Translations under genes and position numbers: made by a program
Shown here: piece after piece, positions 46,954-56,727 of the stretch
Position numbering within the stretch: the stretch's first letter is position 1
Layout: the number at the start of each line of letters is the position of its first letter
DNA from: Candidatus Sodalis pierantonius str. SOPE
Lineage (GTDB): Bacteria > Pseudomonadota > Gammaproteobacteria > Enterobacterales > Enterobacteriaceae
NCBI RefSeq assembly: GCF_000517405.1
Contig: NZ_CP006568.1
Span: 1,612,001 to 1,676,000 of the forward strand
DNA length: 64,000 nucleotides
Direction of reading: 5' to 3'
Notes under the pieces: generated by a model
Databases searched by the model: none
What the model was told of the DNA's origin: nothing
The model's input: only the letters and a program-made list of their open reading frames with translations

Positions 46954-48011
46954 CGCTTTGTTGAATAAATCCGAAATTTGTGACGACTTCCTCCCTATCA
47001 GGGCGATTGTTACATGATGCGGACGCTGTTTGGCATTCCTAACAGTGTGATCCGGTTAAGTGCTTTAACCATTATTGCCATTGCCTCACCTACCTGCGCG
47101 TCATAGTCATGCAGACTCAGATGACCACCCAGAAGTGTTTTAAACCGGAACATGGCCGTTTCAGCCAGTGAACGCCGGTGATAACCTACTTTCTTTTTCC
47201 AGGTATCGTTATTGCCGCTCAGATGCTGATTTGCCACCGCATGGTTACGCTCATAGTATCGAGCTGGCCAATATTGCGCACCACTTCGCGGTGGGATAAG
47301 CGGCTTTATTTTTTTCCTCAGCAGAGCATCATGACAGTAACGCGTATCGTAAGCACTGTCAGCCGACGCTTCCCTGATTTTCCGGTGGGTTTGGTTAATC
47401 AGCCCGGGCAGCGCCTGCGCATCTGTCGTACCGCTTAGCGATAAATCGGCACAGATAATTTCATGTGTCACGCTATCTACTGCCAGATGAAGCTTGCGCC
47501 ATACTCTGCGCCTCTCAGCCCCATGCTGCCTGACTTTCCATTCGCCTTCGCCGAAGACTTTCAGGCCGGTGCCATCGATGACCAGGTGTGAGATTTCGCC
47601 GCGGGTTGGCGTTTTTATGCTGATGTCGACGGTTTTTGCTCGCCGGCTGACCAGAGAGTAATCTGGGCAGCGCAGTGACAGCCCCATCAGTTTAAAAATT
47701 GAGTCAACGAAACCCTGTAACGCCCGGAGCGAAAGGTTAAACACGCGCTTTATCATCAGAACCGTGGTAATGGCCATATCGGTGTAGTGAAGCGGCCGAC
47801 CACGATGTTCAGGTGGTGTACTCTCAGTCCATGCAGCAATGGCTGACTCATCAAGCCATACTGTCAGGTCCCCCCGCTGCCTGAGCGCATTGTTGTATGC
47901 GGGCCAGTTGGTAATTTTAAACTTTTGCTTTGCCATGGGGACCTGATGTTGAAACGAATGTAGTGATCAGAGCCGCCAGTCACCTAAAAGTTCGATTTAT
48001 TCAACAAAGTC
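46954..48011 (-). mobile_element. IS903-like element, copy 4
   Basis: A 1058-bp element, three bases longer than the others because of a TTA/ATT triplet inside the transposase. The ends are CGCTTTGTTG and CAACAAAGTC (last bases changed from GCC). A 9-bp duplication TCCACGACG flanks it (46945-46953, 48012-48020). It is the second insertion in ybjX, in the opposite orientation to copy 3. Confidence 0.95.
47010..47936 (-). CDS. IS903-like transposase, copy 4
   Basis: 308 aa, one residue more than the others (AMAIMVKAL instead of AMAMVKAL) near the C-terminus, plus RYYERNH for RYHERNH. The catalytic residues are unchanged. Activity is possible, though the altered end of its element may reduce transposition. 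Confidence 0.93.
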   Translation of the reverse strand: MAKQKFKITNWPAYNNALRQRGDLTVWLDESAIAAWTESTPPEHRGRPLHYTDMAITTVLMIKRVFNLSLRALQGFVDSIFKLMGLSLRCPDYSLVSRRAKTVDISIKTPTRGEISHLVIDGTGLKVFGEGEWKVRQHGAERRRVWRKLHLAVDSVTHEIICADLSLSGTTDAQALPGLINQTHRKIREASADSAYDTRYCHDALLRKKIKPLIPPRSGAQYWPARYYERNHAVANQHLSGNNDTWKKKVGYHRRSLAETAMFRFKTLLGGHLSLHDYDAQVGEAMAIMVKALNRITLLGMPNSVRIM

Positions 48012-48624
48012 TCCACGACGCTGAAAATCGCCTGGCGTCGCTTACCTTTTCGATAATGACGTTCCAGAAAAAGCAGACCCTATTTATCGGTGGACTACAG
48101 GGCGCCAGCCGCAGCACGTCCCATAACGTTATCAAAGAGGCGACCAAAGCCTGCCATGGTTTATTTCCCAAGCGGCTGCTGGTCGAGATGTTACAGCTTA
48201 TCAGTGGTGAGATAGGGGCGCCGCAAATTATCGCGGTCGGCGATAAAAGCCATGTTTTCCAGAGCGCACGTTATCGCGGCAGTAAGCAAAAAGTGTTTCT
48301 TGCCCATTACGATGATTTTTGGGCCTCGGTGGAAGGCGTTGCGCTTACGGGAGGGCTTTACGCATTGCCGCAGCGAATCACCCGTAAATCCCTCGACGAT
48401 CTTCCAAGCAAGAAACGCGCCGAGTATCGCAGGCGATTTGCCCTGCTGGAGGACATGCAAGCGCAATTCGCTGCGTTTATTCATACCACGGCGGCATAAT
48501 CGACGGACTCCCCCGGCGCGCGGGGGACGTTTTTACCGGCTGACTCAAAACACCACCGGCTGCCCTGGGCGAAGGGCCAATGCCGGCGGCGTGAGGCGGC
48601 AAGCCGCGTGCGCCGGCACGGGCT

Positions 48625-48914
48625 TCACAGCGTCATCAGCGCGGCTACTCTTTCGTCTGTCAGAGTGGACATGAATTCGGTTATGTCGTAATCTGCCACG
48701 GCGGTGAAGGGATCCTCGGCTAAAATGCGTTCCAATTCATCCCGCGCCATGCTACGAGCGAGAATGACGCCGCCGGTGCGGGGGATCTTACGGCCGGCGG
48801 CGATGAAGATACCCTCGGCAAAATAGGTCTTCAGCCAGTTTATGTGATCTTCCTGCAAGGCCGTCACTTGGGGCATGGCATGGGCTGGTTATAGCGCAAC
48901 GTAATAAGAAACAT
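48625..48914 (-). pseudogene. YciI-like protein, 5-bp duplication at its start
   Basis: From ATG 48914 the text is MFLITLRYNQPMP, after which GGCAT occurs twice in tandem (48872-48881). This shifts the frame to a quick stop. Without the duplicate it continues QVTALQEDHINWLKTYFAEG, FIAAGRKIPRTGGVILARS and ILAEDPFTAVADYDITEF, a YciI-family fold of ~95 aa. Translation might restart at the internal ATG 48876 (83 aa), but that would lack the first beta strand. Confidence 0.75.
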
Positions 48915-49074
48915 GGACCACTCCAAATCAAAAGAATCCCGCAAGCGTCTCGCGGTCGTTGAGTCAAACATTTTGTGTCGGGGCTGGGACGCTGGCGCGC
49001 GGGAACACCTGTCGTTCGGGTGATGCGCCGGTTTGTGGGGTGGGGGAGGGAGCTTAAAGAAATAGACGTTCAGA

Positions 49075-50238
49075 TCAGCGTTTCGCCTGCCCTGGCGCGA
49101 CGCGCTTGCGCCAGGGAGGTGCCGTTGCCCGGCCGGGGGGGGCGGGCGCGGTATTGTCCACCGGTACCGCGGCGCCGCTTTGTTCCGGTACGCTGGTTTG
49201 CAGGGTAACCGGTGCGGCGGTCCCCTGTTGTTTCTGATCGGTGTCGGGACCTTCGGTAATGGTCCGCTCATCAACCGGTTGCACCTGTACCGTCGCAGTT
49301 TGGCCGTTGTCGCCCTGGGCGGTGATGTTCTCCGGCATGCCGGAACGACGCTGTAACGCCTGATCAACCGTACCTTGATAAACGCTGGGATCCACCAGAA
49401 CATGGCTAACGTTGACCGGCAGATTAATCGGCACCGGCTCGTTCGAGTTAAATTGTTCCTCGGTCACCGAAAGCGGGTTATGCACTTCCAGGTAGCGCGA
49501 ACCATCCGGTTCAATCGTGGCTTTTACCGGTTCATTAATAAACTGAACGCGGGTGCCGACCGGCACATGATCAAACAGATATTTGATATCGTCGGCGCGC
49601 AGACGTACGCAGCCGTGGCTGACGCGCAAACCGATGCCGAAGTTGGCGTTGGTGCCGTGCACCGCATACAGGCGGCCAACATACAGCGCATAGAGACCCA
49701 TCGGGTTATCCGGGCCCGCCGGGAACACTTCCGGCAGCGTTTCACCGCGCGCGGCGTATTCCGCGTGCATGGCTTTGGTCGGCGTCCAGGTGGGACCGTC
49801 TTTCTTGCGTTGCACCGAGGTCACCCAGTTGGAAGGGGTGTCTTTACCCAGCTCGCCAATGCCGATAGGCAGTACGATGACCGTCTTGGTGCCTTTCGGA
49901 TAGTAATACAGACGCATTTCGGCGCTGTTGATCACGATGCCTCCATGGGGGGTGTCCGGCAAAATCAGCTGCTGTGGAATGATCATTTTGGTGCCGGGGG
50001 CCGGGAGATAGACATCCACGCCCGGATTGGTTTCGAGCATATTGCTGAGCCCCATTTGGAACTGGGCGGCAAAATGCTCAAGCGGTAGTTTGTTCCCTTC
50101 GGGAACGGTGATTTGCAAGTTTTCCCCCACCAGGCGGCTTTTGCCTTCCGGTAACGGATAGACAACGGCGAAGGTGGACTGACTGTAAACAGCCATTGCC
50201 AATACCATGCTACAGAACGCGCGAATTTTCATTTTCAT
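49075..50238 (-). CDS. erfK: L,D-transpeptidase ErfK (LdtA-like)
   Basis: 387 aa. A signal peptide (MKMKIRAFCSMVLAMAVYSQ) precedes a LysM-like region (residues ~40-95) and a YkuD catalytic domain with GRLYAVHGTNANFGIGLRVS followed by HGCVRLRADDIK, holding the active-site His and Cys. It anchors Braun lipoprotein or makes 3-3 crosslinks in the periplasm. The text is closest to E. coli ErfK. The C-terminus is ~70 residues longer, rich in Pro, Thr, Gln and Ala, and passes an 8-G tract (49135-49142), so the last 25 residues may be frameshifted. The core is intact. Confidence 0.9.
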   Translation of the reverse strand: MKMKIRAFCSMVLAMAVYSQSTFAVVYPLPEGKSRLVGENLQITVPEGNKLPLEHFAAQFQMGLSNMLETNPGVDVYLPAPGTKMIIPQQLILPDTPHGGIVINSAEMRLYYYPKGTKTVIVLPIGIGELGKDTPSNWVTSVQRKKDGPTWTPTKAMHAEYAARGETLPEVFPAGPDNPMGLYALYVGRLYAVHGTNANFGIGLRVSHGCVRLRADDIKYLFDHVPVGTRVQFINEPVKATIEPDGSRYLEVHNPLSVTEEQFNSNEPVPINLPVNVSHVLVDPSVYQGTVDQALQRRSGMPENITAQGDNGQTATVQVQPVDERTITEGPDTDQKQQGTAAPVTLQTSVPEQSGAAVPVDNTAPAPPGRATAPPWRKRVAPGQAKR

Positions 50239-50440
50239 AAAGTGTCAGATGTAATCGCCTTACAGGCAGCCAATGAGTGTTTACCCGGCATCATGTGCCG
50301 GAGGTGCATTATAAGTGCTCAATCCCCGGCGTGGAAAGGATAAGTGTAACCGAAACGGTAACGCTCTGCTCAGCGTATACGCGAATCAACGTATGCTGTG
50401 ATAATCTGTGAGGGTAACTGCGTCAAAAAAAGGAGCGCGA

Positions 50441-51349
50441 ATGGAACGGCTCGATTGCGATCGCATGCTGGTGGCGGTGCTGGAGATGGGGAGTTTTGCC
50501 GCCGCCGCTCGTCTTGGCACCAGTAGTGGCCAGGCGTCGAAAATGATTTCGCGCCTCGAAGCCTGTCTGGGGGTGCAATTTATCAAACGCACTACCCGCG
50601 CACTGTCCCCTACCGAGGTTGGACAAACTTATTATCATCGGATCAAAATTCTGCTCGATGAGCTGGACGCGCTAGACGCCTCGGTGCGCAGCGCCGCGGA
50701 TGCGCCGTCGGGCCGTCTGTGGCTGACCTCTTCCATTTCCTTCGGCGCCCGACAGCTGGCGCCGGTACTGGTGGATTTCGCCCGCCAATATCCCGCGATT
50801 ATTCTCGATGCCGATTTTTCGGAGCAGATGGTGAATCTGGTAGATGAGGGGTGTGACATCGCGTTGCGCATCGGTCGGCTGGACGACAGCAGTCTGGTTG
50901 CCCGCAAGCTCTGTGATGTGCGCATTGTGCTGGCGGCCTCGCCGGACTATTTGTTGCGCCGTGGCGAACCGACGCAACCCTCCGATCTCCGCTTTCATGA
51001 CTGTATCGTTGATACCAATTTTCGCGATCCGAACTGGCAATTTGGTTCCAGTGGCGATGATGGCGCGGTGTCAATTAGCATTAATAGCCGTCTGCATTTT
51101 GCCAACGCCGACGCGTGCTTGTACGCGGCGATGTCCGGCCTGGGCATTACCCGGATTCCTTCGTTTATTTGCGATGAGCATTTTCGCAGCGGCCGGCTCA
51201 CTCCGCTCCTCCCGCAGCGGGAAATGACGCCACTTGGTCTATACGCCATTTATCCGCCGGCACGTCATCTGGCCACTAAGGTGCGAGCGTTGGTGGATTA
51301 TCTCGCAAATCGCTTCCGCGGCCAACCAGCCTGGGATCAGGGCTGGTGA
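50441..51349 (+). CDS. LysR-family transcriptional regulator
   Basis: 302 aa from ATG 50441, with AAGGAG 6 bp upstream. The winged HTH reads ERLDCDRMLVAVLEMGSFAA and SSGQASKMISRLEACLGVQF; the effector domain runs from about residue 90 (GRLWLTSSISFGARQLAPVL) to the end. It belongs to the CrgA/AaeR-like branch by general look. The neighbour target genes are not evident. No defect is seen; it is one of the few intact regulators here. Confidence 0.88.
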   Translation: MERLDCDRMLVAVLEMGSFAAAARLGTSSGQASKMISRLEACLGVQFIKRTTRALSPTEVGQTYYHRIKILLDELDALDASVRSAADAPSGRLWLTSSISFGARQLAPVLVDFARQYPAIILDADFSEQMVNLVDEGCDIALRIGRLDDSSLVARKLCDVRIVLAASPDYLLRRGEPTQPSDLRFHDCIVDTNFRDPNWQFGSSGDDGAVSISINSRLHFANADACLYAAMSGLGITRIPSFICDEHFRSGRLTPLLPQREMTPLGLYAIYPPARHLATKVRALVDYLANRFRGQPAWDQGW

Positions 51350-51581
51350 GGAATTGCTTCCATAATGGAAATTAATAACCTCTGAGTGGGAGGATTATCA
51401 TCCGATCGGCATCACGGTATCTTGCGAAATGTGAACGCAGCCATAGGCTTGCGCGCCTGCTGGTGCGGCTAATGACGCTGGCGATTTTCCTTCCGGCCCG
51501 CAGCGGCGGAAAAAACGAACGGCATTAACCCGGTGGCTCCGGCGTTGGTGATACTGGATTTGTAATAGTAAGGAATACGCG

Positions 51582-52188
51582 ATGAACACTAGCCTGATTA
51601 TTCTTTTGCACGGCGTAGGCAGCAGCGGCGATGATTTGCTTCCTCTGGCGGATGCCTGGAAGCACCAGTTACCCGGCTGTGACTTTGCTTCTCCCGATGC
51701 GCCGACGCATTCCGATTTTGGTCAAGGCTATCAGTGGTTCAGCGTAGTAGGCGTAACGGAACAAAACCGGCCGAGGTGCATTCAGGCGGCGCGGGTATCG
51801 TTTGATACCACGCTGGCGCGCTTAATGGCGGTCCGGGGACTGGAGGGACAGCCGGAGAAGGTGGTGCTGGTGGGGTTTTCCCAGGGCGCGACCATGGCTC
51901 TGGATGAGGTCGCTTCCGACCACCGGCCGGGTGGTCGCTTTTTCCGGCAGATTGGCGACACCGCTCCCCCTAACGCCGGCAGCGGCGCAGACGCCGGTGC
52001 TATTGCTGCATGGAGGGCAAGATGACGTTATTCCCGCGAGCGAAAGTCCGCTGGCCGCGCGATTGCTGACCTCGGTGGGCATGAAGGCGACGACGAAAAT
52101 CTTTCCGGGCCTCGGCCATACGCTTTCACCGGAGGGCATTACGCTCGCCGGACGGTTCATTGCCCAGGCCGTAAGCCGCGGAAGGTAA
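51582..52188 (+). pseudogene. YpfH-like carboxylesterase, frameshifted
   Basis: An alpha/beta hydrolase with LIILLHGVGSSGDDLLPLAD, GYQWFSVVGVTEQNR and the nucleophile elbow VGFSQGATMAL. The frame then shifts near 51905. The true ending is RSLPTTGRVVAFSGRLATPL, PVLLLHGGQDDVIPASES (catalytic Asp) and FPGLGHTLSPEG (catalytic His) in another frame to 52188. The similarity to E. coli YpfH is from memory. One indel separates Ser from Asp and His, so it is inactive. Confidence 0.8.
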
Positions 52189-52249
52189 ACCGCCCCGAAC
52201 GTCTTACCGCGGGAGTAACAGGACGTCGGAGCGGTGGCGGCGACATCGG

Positions 52250-52474
52250 TTATCCCTTGGATTTACGGGGATCGCTGGTGCGCGGATAGGTGCGTTCTTC
52301 CTGAATCGTGCCATCCTGTTTATGAATTTTCACCGAGGCCGTTTTGCCGGTCATATAACTGTGGGTGAGGGTAATAATTTCATCCTTGGTCGCCGCCGTT
52401 TTTGAGGGACGACTATTACCTTCCTTGGTTAAGACCCATTTATCTTCAGCTTTAGTGACATAATAATTATCCAT
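52250..52474 (-). CDS. DUF2188-family small protein
   Basis: 74 aa from ATG 52474, with AGGAG 5 bp upstream. The text DNYYVTKAEDKWVLTKEGNS, then SKTAATKDEIITLTHSYMTG and VKIHKQDGTIQEERTYPR fits the DUF2188 pattern (two strand-rich repeats ending in a D/DGxI motif). It is a cytosolic protein of unknown role. It appears intact. Confidence 0.75.
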   Translation of the reverse strand: MDNYYVTKAEDKWVLTKEGNSRPSKTAATKDEIITLTHSYMTGKTASVKIHKQDGTIQEERTYPRTSDPRKSKG

Positions 52475-52967
52475 CTTAACTCCTGTTGCGTGATAGGGGT
52501 ACGGCACGGCAAGCGTCTTTTCCACAGCAGAATGAAAGAAGTATTAATACTGCAATAATAAGCGTAGCAGTTAAACGGCCGTTTGTCGCGCTGGCAATCG
52601 CTATTACCATGATGTGCAGGTTGCTCCCGGTACTCGCCTGCTGTGCCGGCGGGACGTTGACAGGTTGTCATTCCGATGGCCCGGCGGGCGGATAACAGGT
52701 TGTCATATCGATATGCTGTAATAGCGGTTGCGGGGCGCGCTGGGGTGCGGACGAGGGGAGGATGATGAAGGGGAATGGCGGGAACAATAACAAAAGGAAA
52801 GAGAGTAGGTGCTTAAGGCGCAACGGGGCAAAAGGGAGAAGGCGTGGATAACTTAGGCGGCAACAACGTAAAGAGGGGGGGGGGGGGGAAACAACGCAGG
52901 ATCGCGGCTTCGATGCCGCTTGCTGGCGCATGCCGGCCTTGGGCGCGTTATCGCACGCGACGGCAAG
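52475..52967. other. Intergenic region with G14 tract, no gene seen
   Basis: About 490 bp up to the IS256 end. It contains 14 consecutive G (52875-52888) and purine-rich stretches. No frame has family text or a ribosome site. AGGTTGTCAT occurs twice (52661 and 52687). Confidence 0.45.
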
Positions 52968-54283
52968 GAGCCTGTTTAGAAATTTGTGTATTTGCCTGAT
53001 TTTGATATGTTCAATCCAACATCAAAAACAGGTTAATTTATGGACGAAAAACAGTTGCAGGCTCTGGCTAACGAACTGGCCAAAAATCTCAAAACCCCTG
53101 AAGATCTCAGTCACTTCGATCAGCTGCTGAAAAAAATTAGCGTCGAAGCAGCTCTCAATGCCGAAATGACCCATCACCTCGGCTACGATAAAAATCAGCC
53201 TAAACCGGGGACCAACGCCCACAACGGCTATTCCACAAAAACCGTTACCACTGGCGATGGCCCGCTGGCGCTGCGTACTCCGCGCGATCGTGACGGTTCC
53301 TTTGAACCGCAACTGGTGAAGAAGAACCAGACCCGGATTACCGGGATGGATAACCAGATTTTATCGTTGTACGCCAAAGGGATGACCACCCGCGAGATCG
53401 CCGCCGCGTTCAAAGAGCTGTATGACGCCGATGTCTCGCCGGCGCTGGTCTCAAAGGTCACCGATGCGGTCATGGAGCAGGTTGTCGAATGGCAAAACCG
53501 GCCTCTGTATGCAGTCTATCCCATTGTTTATCTTGACTGTATCGTTCTAAAAGTCCGGCAGGACAGCCGCATCATCAACAAATCTGTGTTCCTGGCGCTG
53601 GGCATCAACATCGAAGGCCAGAAAGAGTTGCTAGGTATGTGGCTGGCCGAAAATGAAGGCGCAAAGTTCTGGCTGAACGTGCTGACAGAGCTGAAAAACC
53701 GCGGCCTGAACGATATCTTTATCGCCTGCGTAGACGGGCTGAAAGGTTTCCTGACGCTATTAACGCGGTGTATCCGGAGGCGCGGTTCCAGCTGTGTATC
53801 GTACATATGGTGCGCAACACAGCCTGCGGTTCGTCTCCTGGAAGGACTACAAGGCCGTCACCCGCGACCTGAAAGCTATCTATCAGGCCCCTACGGAAGA
53901 AGCCGGCTTGCAGGCGCTGGAAGCGTTCTCCAGTGCCTGGGACATCCGCTACCCGCAAATAAGTCGAAGCTGGCAGGCAAACTGGGCCAATCTGGCCACG
54001 TTCTTTGCCTACCCAACGGACATCCGCAAGGTGATCTACACGACCAACGCCATCGAGTCGTTAAACAGCGTGATCCGGCATGCCATCAAAAAGCGCAAGG
54101 TGTTCCCGACCGACGACGCAGTGAAAAAGGTGGTGTGGCTGGCGATACAGGCGGCCTCACAGAAATGGACAATGCCTTTGAGGGACTGGCGCATGGCAAT
54201 GAGCCGCTTTATTATCGAGTTCGGTGACCGCCTGGACGGTCACTTCTGAGAAAAGGCATTTACACAGAATCGTGTACAGGGTT
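52968..54283 (+). mobile_element. IS256-family element, frameshifted copy
   Basis: It starts GAGCCTGTTTAGAAATTTG at 52968 and ends ...CGTGTACAGGGTT at 54283 (last base C to T). The length is 1316 bp, one more than the intact copies, because of one lost and two gained bases inside. The flanks ACGGCAAG and CTCATGGT do not match, so this copy marks a rearrangement junction rather than a simple insertion. The right flank falls inside a phage integrase gene. Confidence 0.9.
53040..54249 (+). pseudogene. IS256 transposase with two indels
   Basis: The frame is normal to about 53748, where one C is missing (GGTTTCCTGACG for GGTTTCCCTGACG). A two-base gain follows near 53817 (GCAACACAGCC for GCAACAGCC). 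The frame therefore ends out of phase, and the catalytic Glu region (NAIESLNSVIR) is in another phase. It is inactive. Confidence 0.92.
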
Positions 54284-55242
54284 CTCATGGTTCTACAAAA
54301 ACAATAGGCTTAGGTAAAGTAAAAGAAACGACGATTTCGCAGGTATGGGCCAACTATGAAAGATTAATGGCTGAATTATCCACCACATTAACATTTTCTT
54401 AACTGTGGACTTATTTTCTTGATAGTGCCTATTTTTTTGAACTCAAGCCCCGAACCCAAAAAGATTATCTACAGCACCAGAAGAAACTGCTCGCTGTTTT
54501 TGGTAAGGTCAGCGTGAACAGCATCAAGCCAGAGCACGTCAGAACATTCATGGATAAGCGTGGCTTGCAGAGCAAAACACAGGCAAATCATGAGATGGCA
54601 AGCATGTCTAGAGTCTACCGCTGGGGCTATGAGCGTGGGTATGCTAAAAGTAATCCCTGTTCTGGCGTTATGAAATTCAAGGCGATCAAAAGAGATAGGT
54701 ATATTACCGATGATGAGTATCTTGCTATTTATCAATCTGCTGATAATATAGTAAAGGCTGCATTGGAGATAGCCTACCTCTGCGCCGCCCGATTATCAGA
54801 CGTACTTGGCATGAAGTGGCAACAAGTTACTGAGCAAGGGATATTTATTCAGCAGGGGAAGACGGGAATTAAACAGATTAAGGTCTGGACGCCAAGACTA
54901 CGGGAAGCCATAGAGTTAGCTAAATCGGCATCAGTGCCCACTCAGGCCGATGCTCCCGTCATCATGGAACAGCATAAAGGGCACTACAGCAAGCGTGGAT
55001 TCAGTAATCGATGGATGGAAGCGCGCTCAAAAGCGTCAGCCCAACTTGGCTACGAGCTTGACTGTACATTTCATGATTTGAAAGCTAAGGGTATTTCAGA
55101 CTACAACGGAAGTACAAAAGATAAGCAACTATTTAGCGGGCATAAATCAGAAAGTCAGGTTTTGGTGTACGACAGGAAGGTTAAATTATCGCCTACTCTT
55201 GATGTCCCGTCGCTGCCCAAGAGCGAGAAATATACTAAGTAG
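54284..55242 (+). pseudogene. Phage tyrosine integrase at serT, truncated and with a stop
   Basis: The open frame enters from the IS256 end with TISQVWANYERLMAELSTTL, has an in-frame TAA at 54400-54402 (probably CAA before), then continues YFFELKPRTQKDYLQHQKKL to 55242. Catalytic residues are visible: Arg in YLCAARLSDVLGM, the box CTFHDLKAKGISDY (with Lys in place of the usual second Arg, as I recall for lambdoid relatives), His in LFSGHKSESQV and Tyr in VLVYDRKV. The N-terminus has been cut by IS256. It ends 68 bp before the 3' end of tRNA-Ser, the classic position for a tRNA-targeted prophage. Confidence 0.88.
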
Positions 55243-55310
55243 ATATATCAAGAGAATACCACCACCGATTTCTAATCTGTATGACATTCCACATAACCTA
55301 TTGATAACTA

Positions 55311-55398
55311 TGGCGGAGGAGGTGGGATTTGAACCCACGGAAGGTTGCCCTTCGCCGGTTTTCAAGACCGGTGCCTTCAACCACTCGGCCACTCCTCC
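55311..55398 (-). tRNA. serT: tRNA-Ser(UGA)
   Basis: An 88-nt tRNA with a GGAGGAG/CTCCTCC acceptor stem, encoded CCA, a long variable arm as in class II tRNAs, and an anticodon loop CTTGAAA (anticodon TGA, 55362-55364). It closely resembles E. coli serT, and its position next to yccA is the E. coli order. It is probably the attachment site of the adjacent prophage integrase. Confidence 0.96.
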
Positions 55399-55615
55399 GC
55401 AACGAGGCGAACTATAAACAGAGTCATTCCGGTTGTAAAGAGCGTTTTGCGCTAATCGACTGAAAAATCGCCATTAGTCTGCTGTCCGCCTGTGCTTTGT
55501 CCGCCGCCGGGGGCATTGGTGCGTAAAGATGGGTAAAAGCCATAGGCGCAACGGTGGCAAGCTATTAATCTTACATCAAATATTCTTGGCTCACCTTTAT
55601 GATGAGAGGCAAATT

Positions 55616-56278
55616 ATGGATCGTTTGATTGCGACGTCCTCGCGCAGGCATTCGTTATTAAGCACCCACAAGGTGCTGCGCAATACCTATTTCTTGTTGT
55701 CGCTGACGCTGGCATTTTCGGCGTTTACCGCCACTGCAAGTACGTTGCTACGTTTGCCGGCACCCGGTTTGATCCTGATGCTGGTCGGTTTCTACGGACT
55801 CCTGTTCCTGACGTATCGGCTGGCCAACAGTCCGGCGGGTATCCTCGCCACTTTCGCCCTGACCGGTTTTATGGGCTATATCCTGGGACCGCTACTGAGT
55901 ATGCTGCTGGCGTCCGGTGCAGGGGACGTCATTATGCTGGCGCTGGGCGGCACCGCGCTGGTGTTCTTCTGCTGCTCAGCGTACGTACTCACCACCCGCA
56001 AGGATATGTCTTTCCTCTCGGGAATGATGATGGCCGGCTTCGTGATGCTGCTGGTCGCGGTCATCGCTAATCTTTTCCTGCACATTCCCGCCCTGTCAAT
56101 GGCGATAAGCGTCATGTTTATTCTGTTTTCCTCAGGTGCGATCTTGTGGGAAACCAGCAATATCATCCACGGCGGAGAGACAAATTATATCCGCGCCACC
56201 GTCAGCCTTTACGTATCGCTGTACAATATCTTTGTCAGCCTGCTGAGTATCTTCTTCGGCGGTATGCGCAGCAACTGA
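55616..56278 (+). CDS. yccA: FtsH modulator YccA (BI-1/UPF0005 family)
   Basis: 220 aa, about the E. coli length. ATG 55616 has GAGAGG upstream. Seven membrane segments are visible, among them TYFLLSLTLAFSAFTATAST, LTGFMGYILGPLLSMLLA and ALVFFCCSAYVLTTRKDMSF. The C-terminus ETNYIRATVSLYVSLYNIFV is typical of the family. In E. coli it is an inner-membrane protein that restrains the protease FtsH. It appears intact. Confidence 0.95.
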   Translation: MDRLIATSSRRHSLLSTHKVLRNTYFLLSLTLAFSAFTATASTLLRLPAPGLILMLVGFYGLLFLTYRLANSPAGILATFALTGFMGYILGPLLSMLLASGAGDVIMLALGGTALVFFCCSAYVLTTRKDMSFLSGMMMAGFVMLLVAVIANLFLHIPALSMAISVMFILFSSGAILWETSNIIHGGETNYIRATVSLYVSLYNIFVSLLSIFFGGMRSN

Positions 56279-56400
56279 TATCGCGTCTTATCATCCCCCC
56301 GCCAGTGGCCGCGCCGATGCGCCCACAGGCGGGGCGGGGTGTTTTCTGGCCGGCGGATTTGCTATCCTTTCTGAATCAGATTTGAGCCGGACAGGAATCG

Positions 56401-56727
56401 ATGGAGTTTAACGGCGCAGAAATCAAAACCGATGCACAGGGGTATTTGACCCACCCGCAGGACTGGAGCGAGGCGCTAGCGGTAGAAATTGCCCGCCTCG
56501 AAGGGCTTACCCTTAGCGAAGCCCACTGGCAGGTAATCCATTTCGTACGCGCGTTCTATTTACAATACAATACGTCGCCGGCCGTTCGCATGCTGGTAAA
56601 GGCCATGGCTCAGGCTTACGGCGAGGAGAAAGGGAACAGCCGTTACCTTTTCCGTTTGTTTCCACAGGGCCCTGCCAAGCAGGCAACGAAAATCGCCGGC
56701 TTGCCCAAACCGGTGAAATGCCTTTAA
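56401..56727 (+). CDS. tusE: Sulfur-transfer protein TusE
   Basis: 108 aa. It accepts sulfur from TusBCD and hands it to MnmA for 2-thiouridine in tRNA. The C-terminal part matches E. coli TusE almost word for word: FYLQYNTSPAVRMLVKAMAQ, EEKGNSRYLFRLFPQGPAKQ, ATKIAGLPKPVKCL, including the active Cys next to the end. It is in the conserved order after yccA. It appears intact. Confidence 0.95.
   Translation: MEFNGAEIKTDAQGYLTHPQDWSEALAVEIARLEGLTLSEAHWQVIHFVRAFYLQYNTSPAVRMLVKAMAQAYGEEKGNSRYLFRLFPQGPAKQATKIAGLPKPVKCL

Larger units (their letters stand above)
45417..48499 (+). pseudogene. ybjX: VirK/YbjX-family protein split by two IS903 copies
   Basis: Three coding pieces join into one ~317-codon gene once the IS copies and one duplication each are removed: 45417-45536 (GYPQSGWSLFWALFSGEC), 46601-46953 (KFLLRTLINPVVTLSFLQ...) and 48021-48499 (QTLFIGGLQGASRSTSHNVI, EATKACHGLFPKRLLVEML). 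These match the DUF535 (VirK/YbjX) family. Besides the insertions, a one-base loss near 46926 shifts the frame (FERG-stop instead of continuing GEATLTIHDAENRLASL). The family is linked to envelope stress and peptide resistance in enterics. Confidence 0.87.

Noticed and set aside
55186..55417. Short ORFs on both strands across 55186-55417
   Set aside because: They overlap tRNA-Ser and are chance frames through the tRNA sequence.
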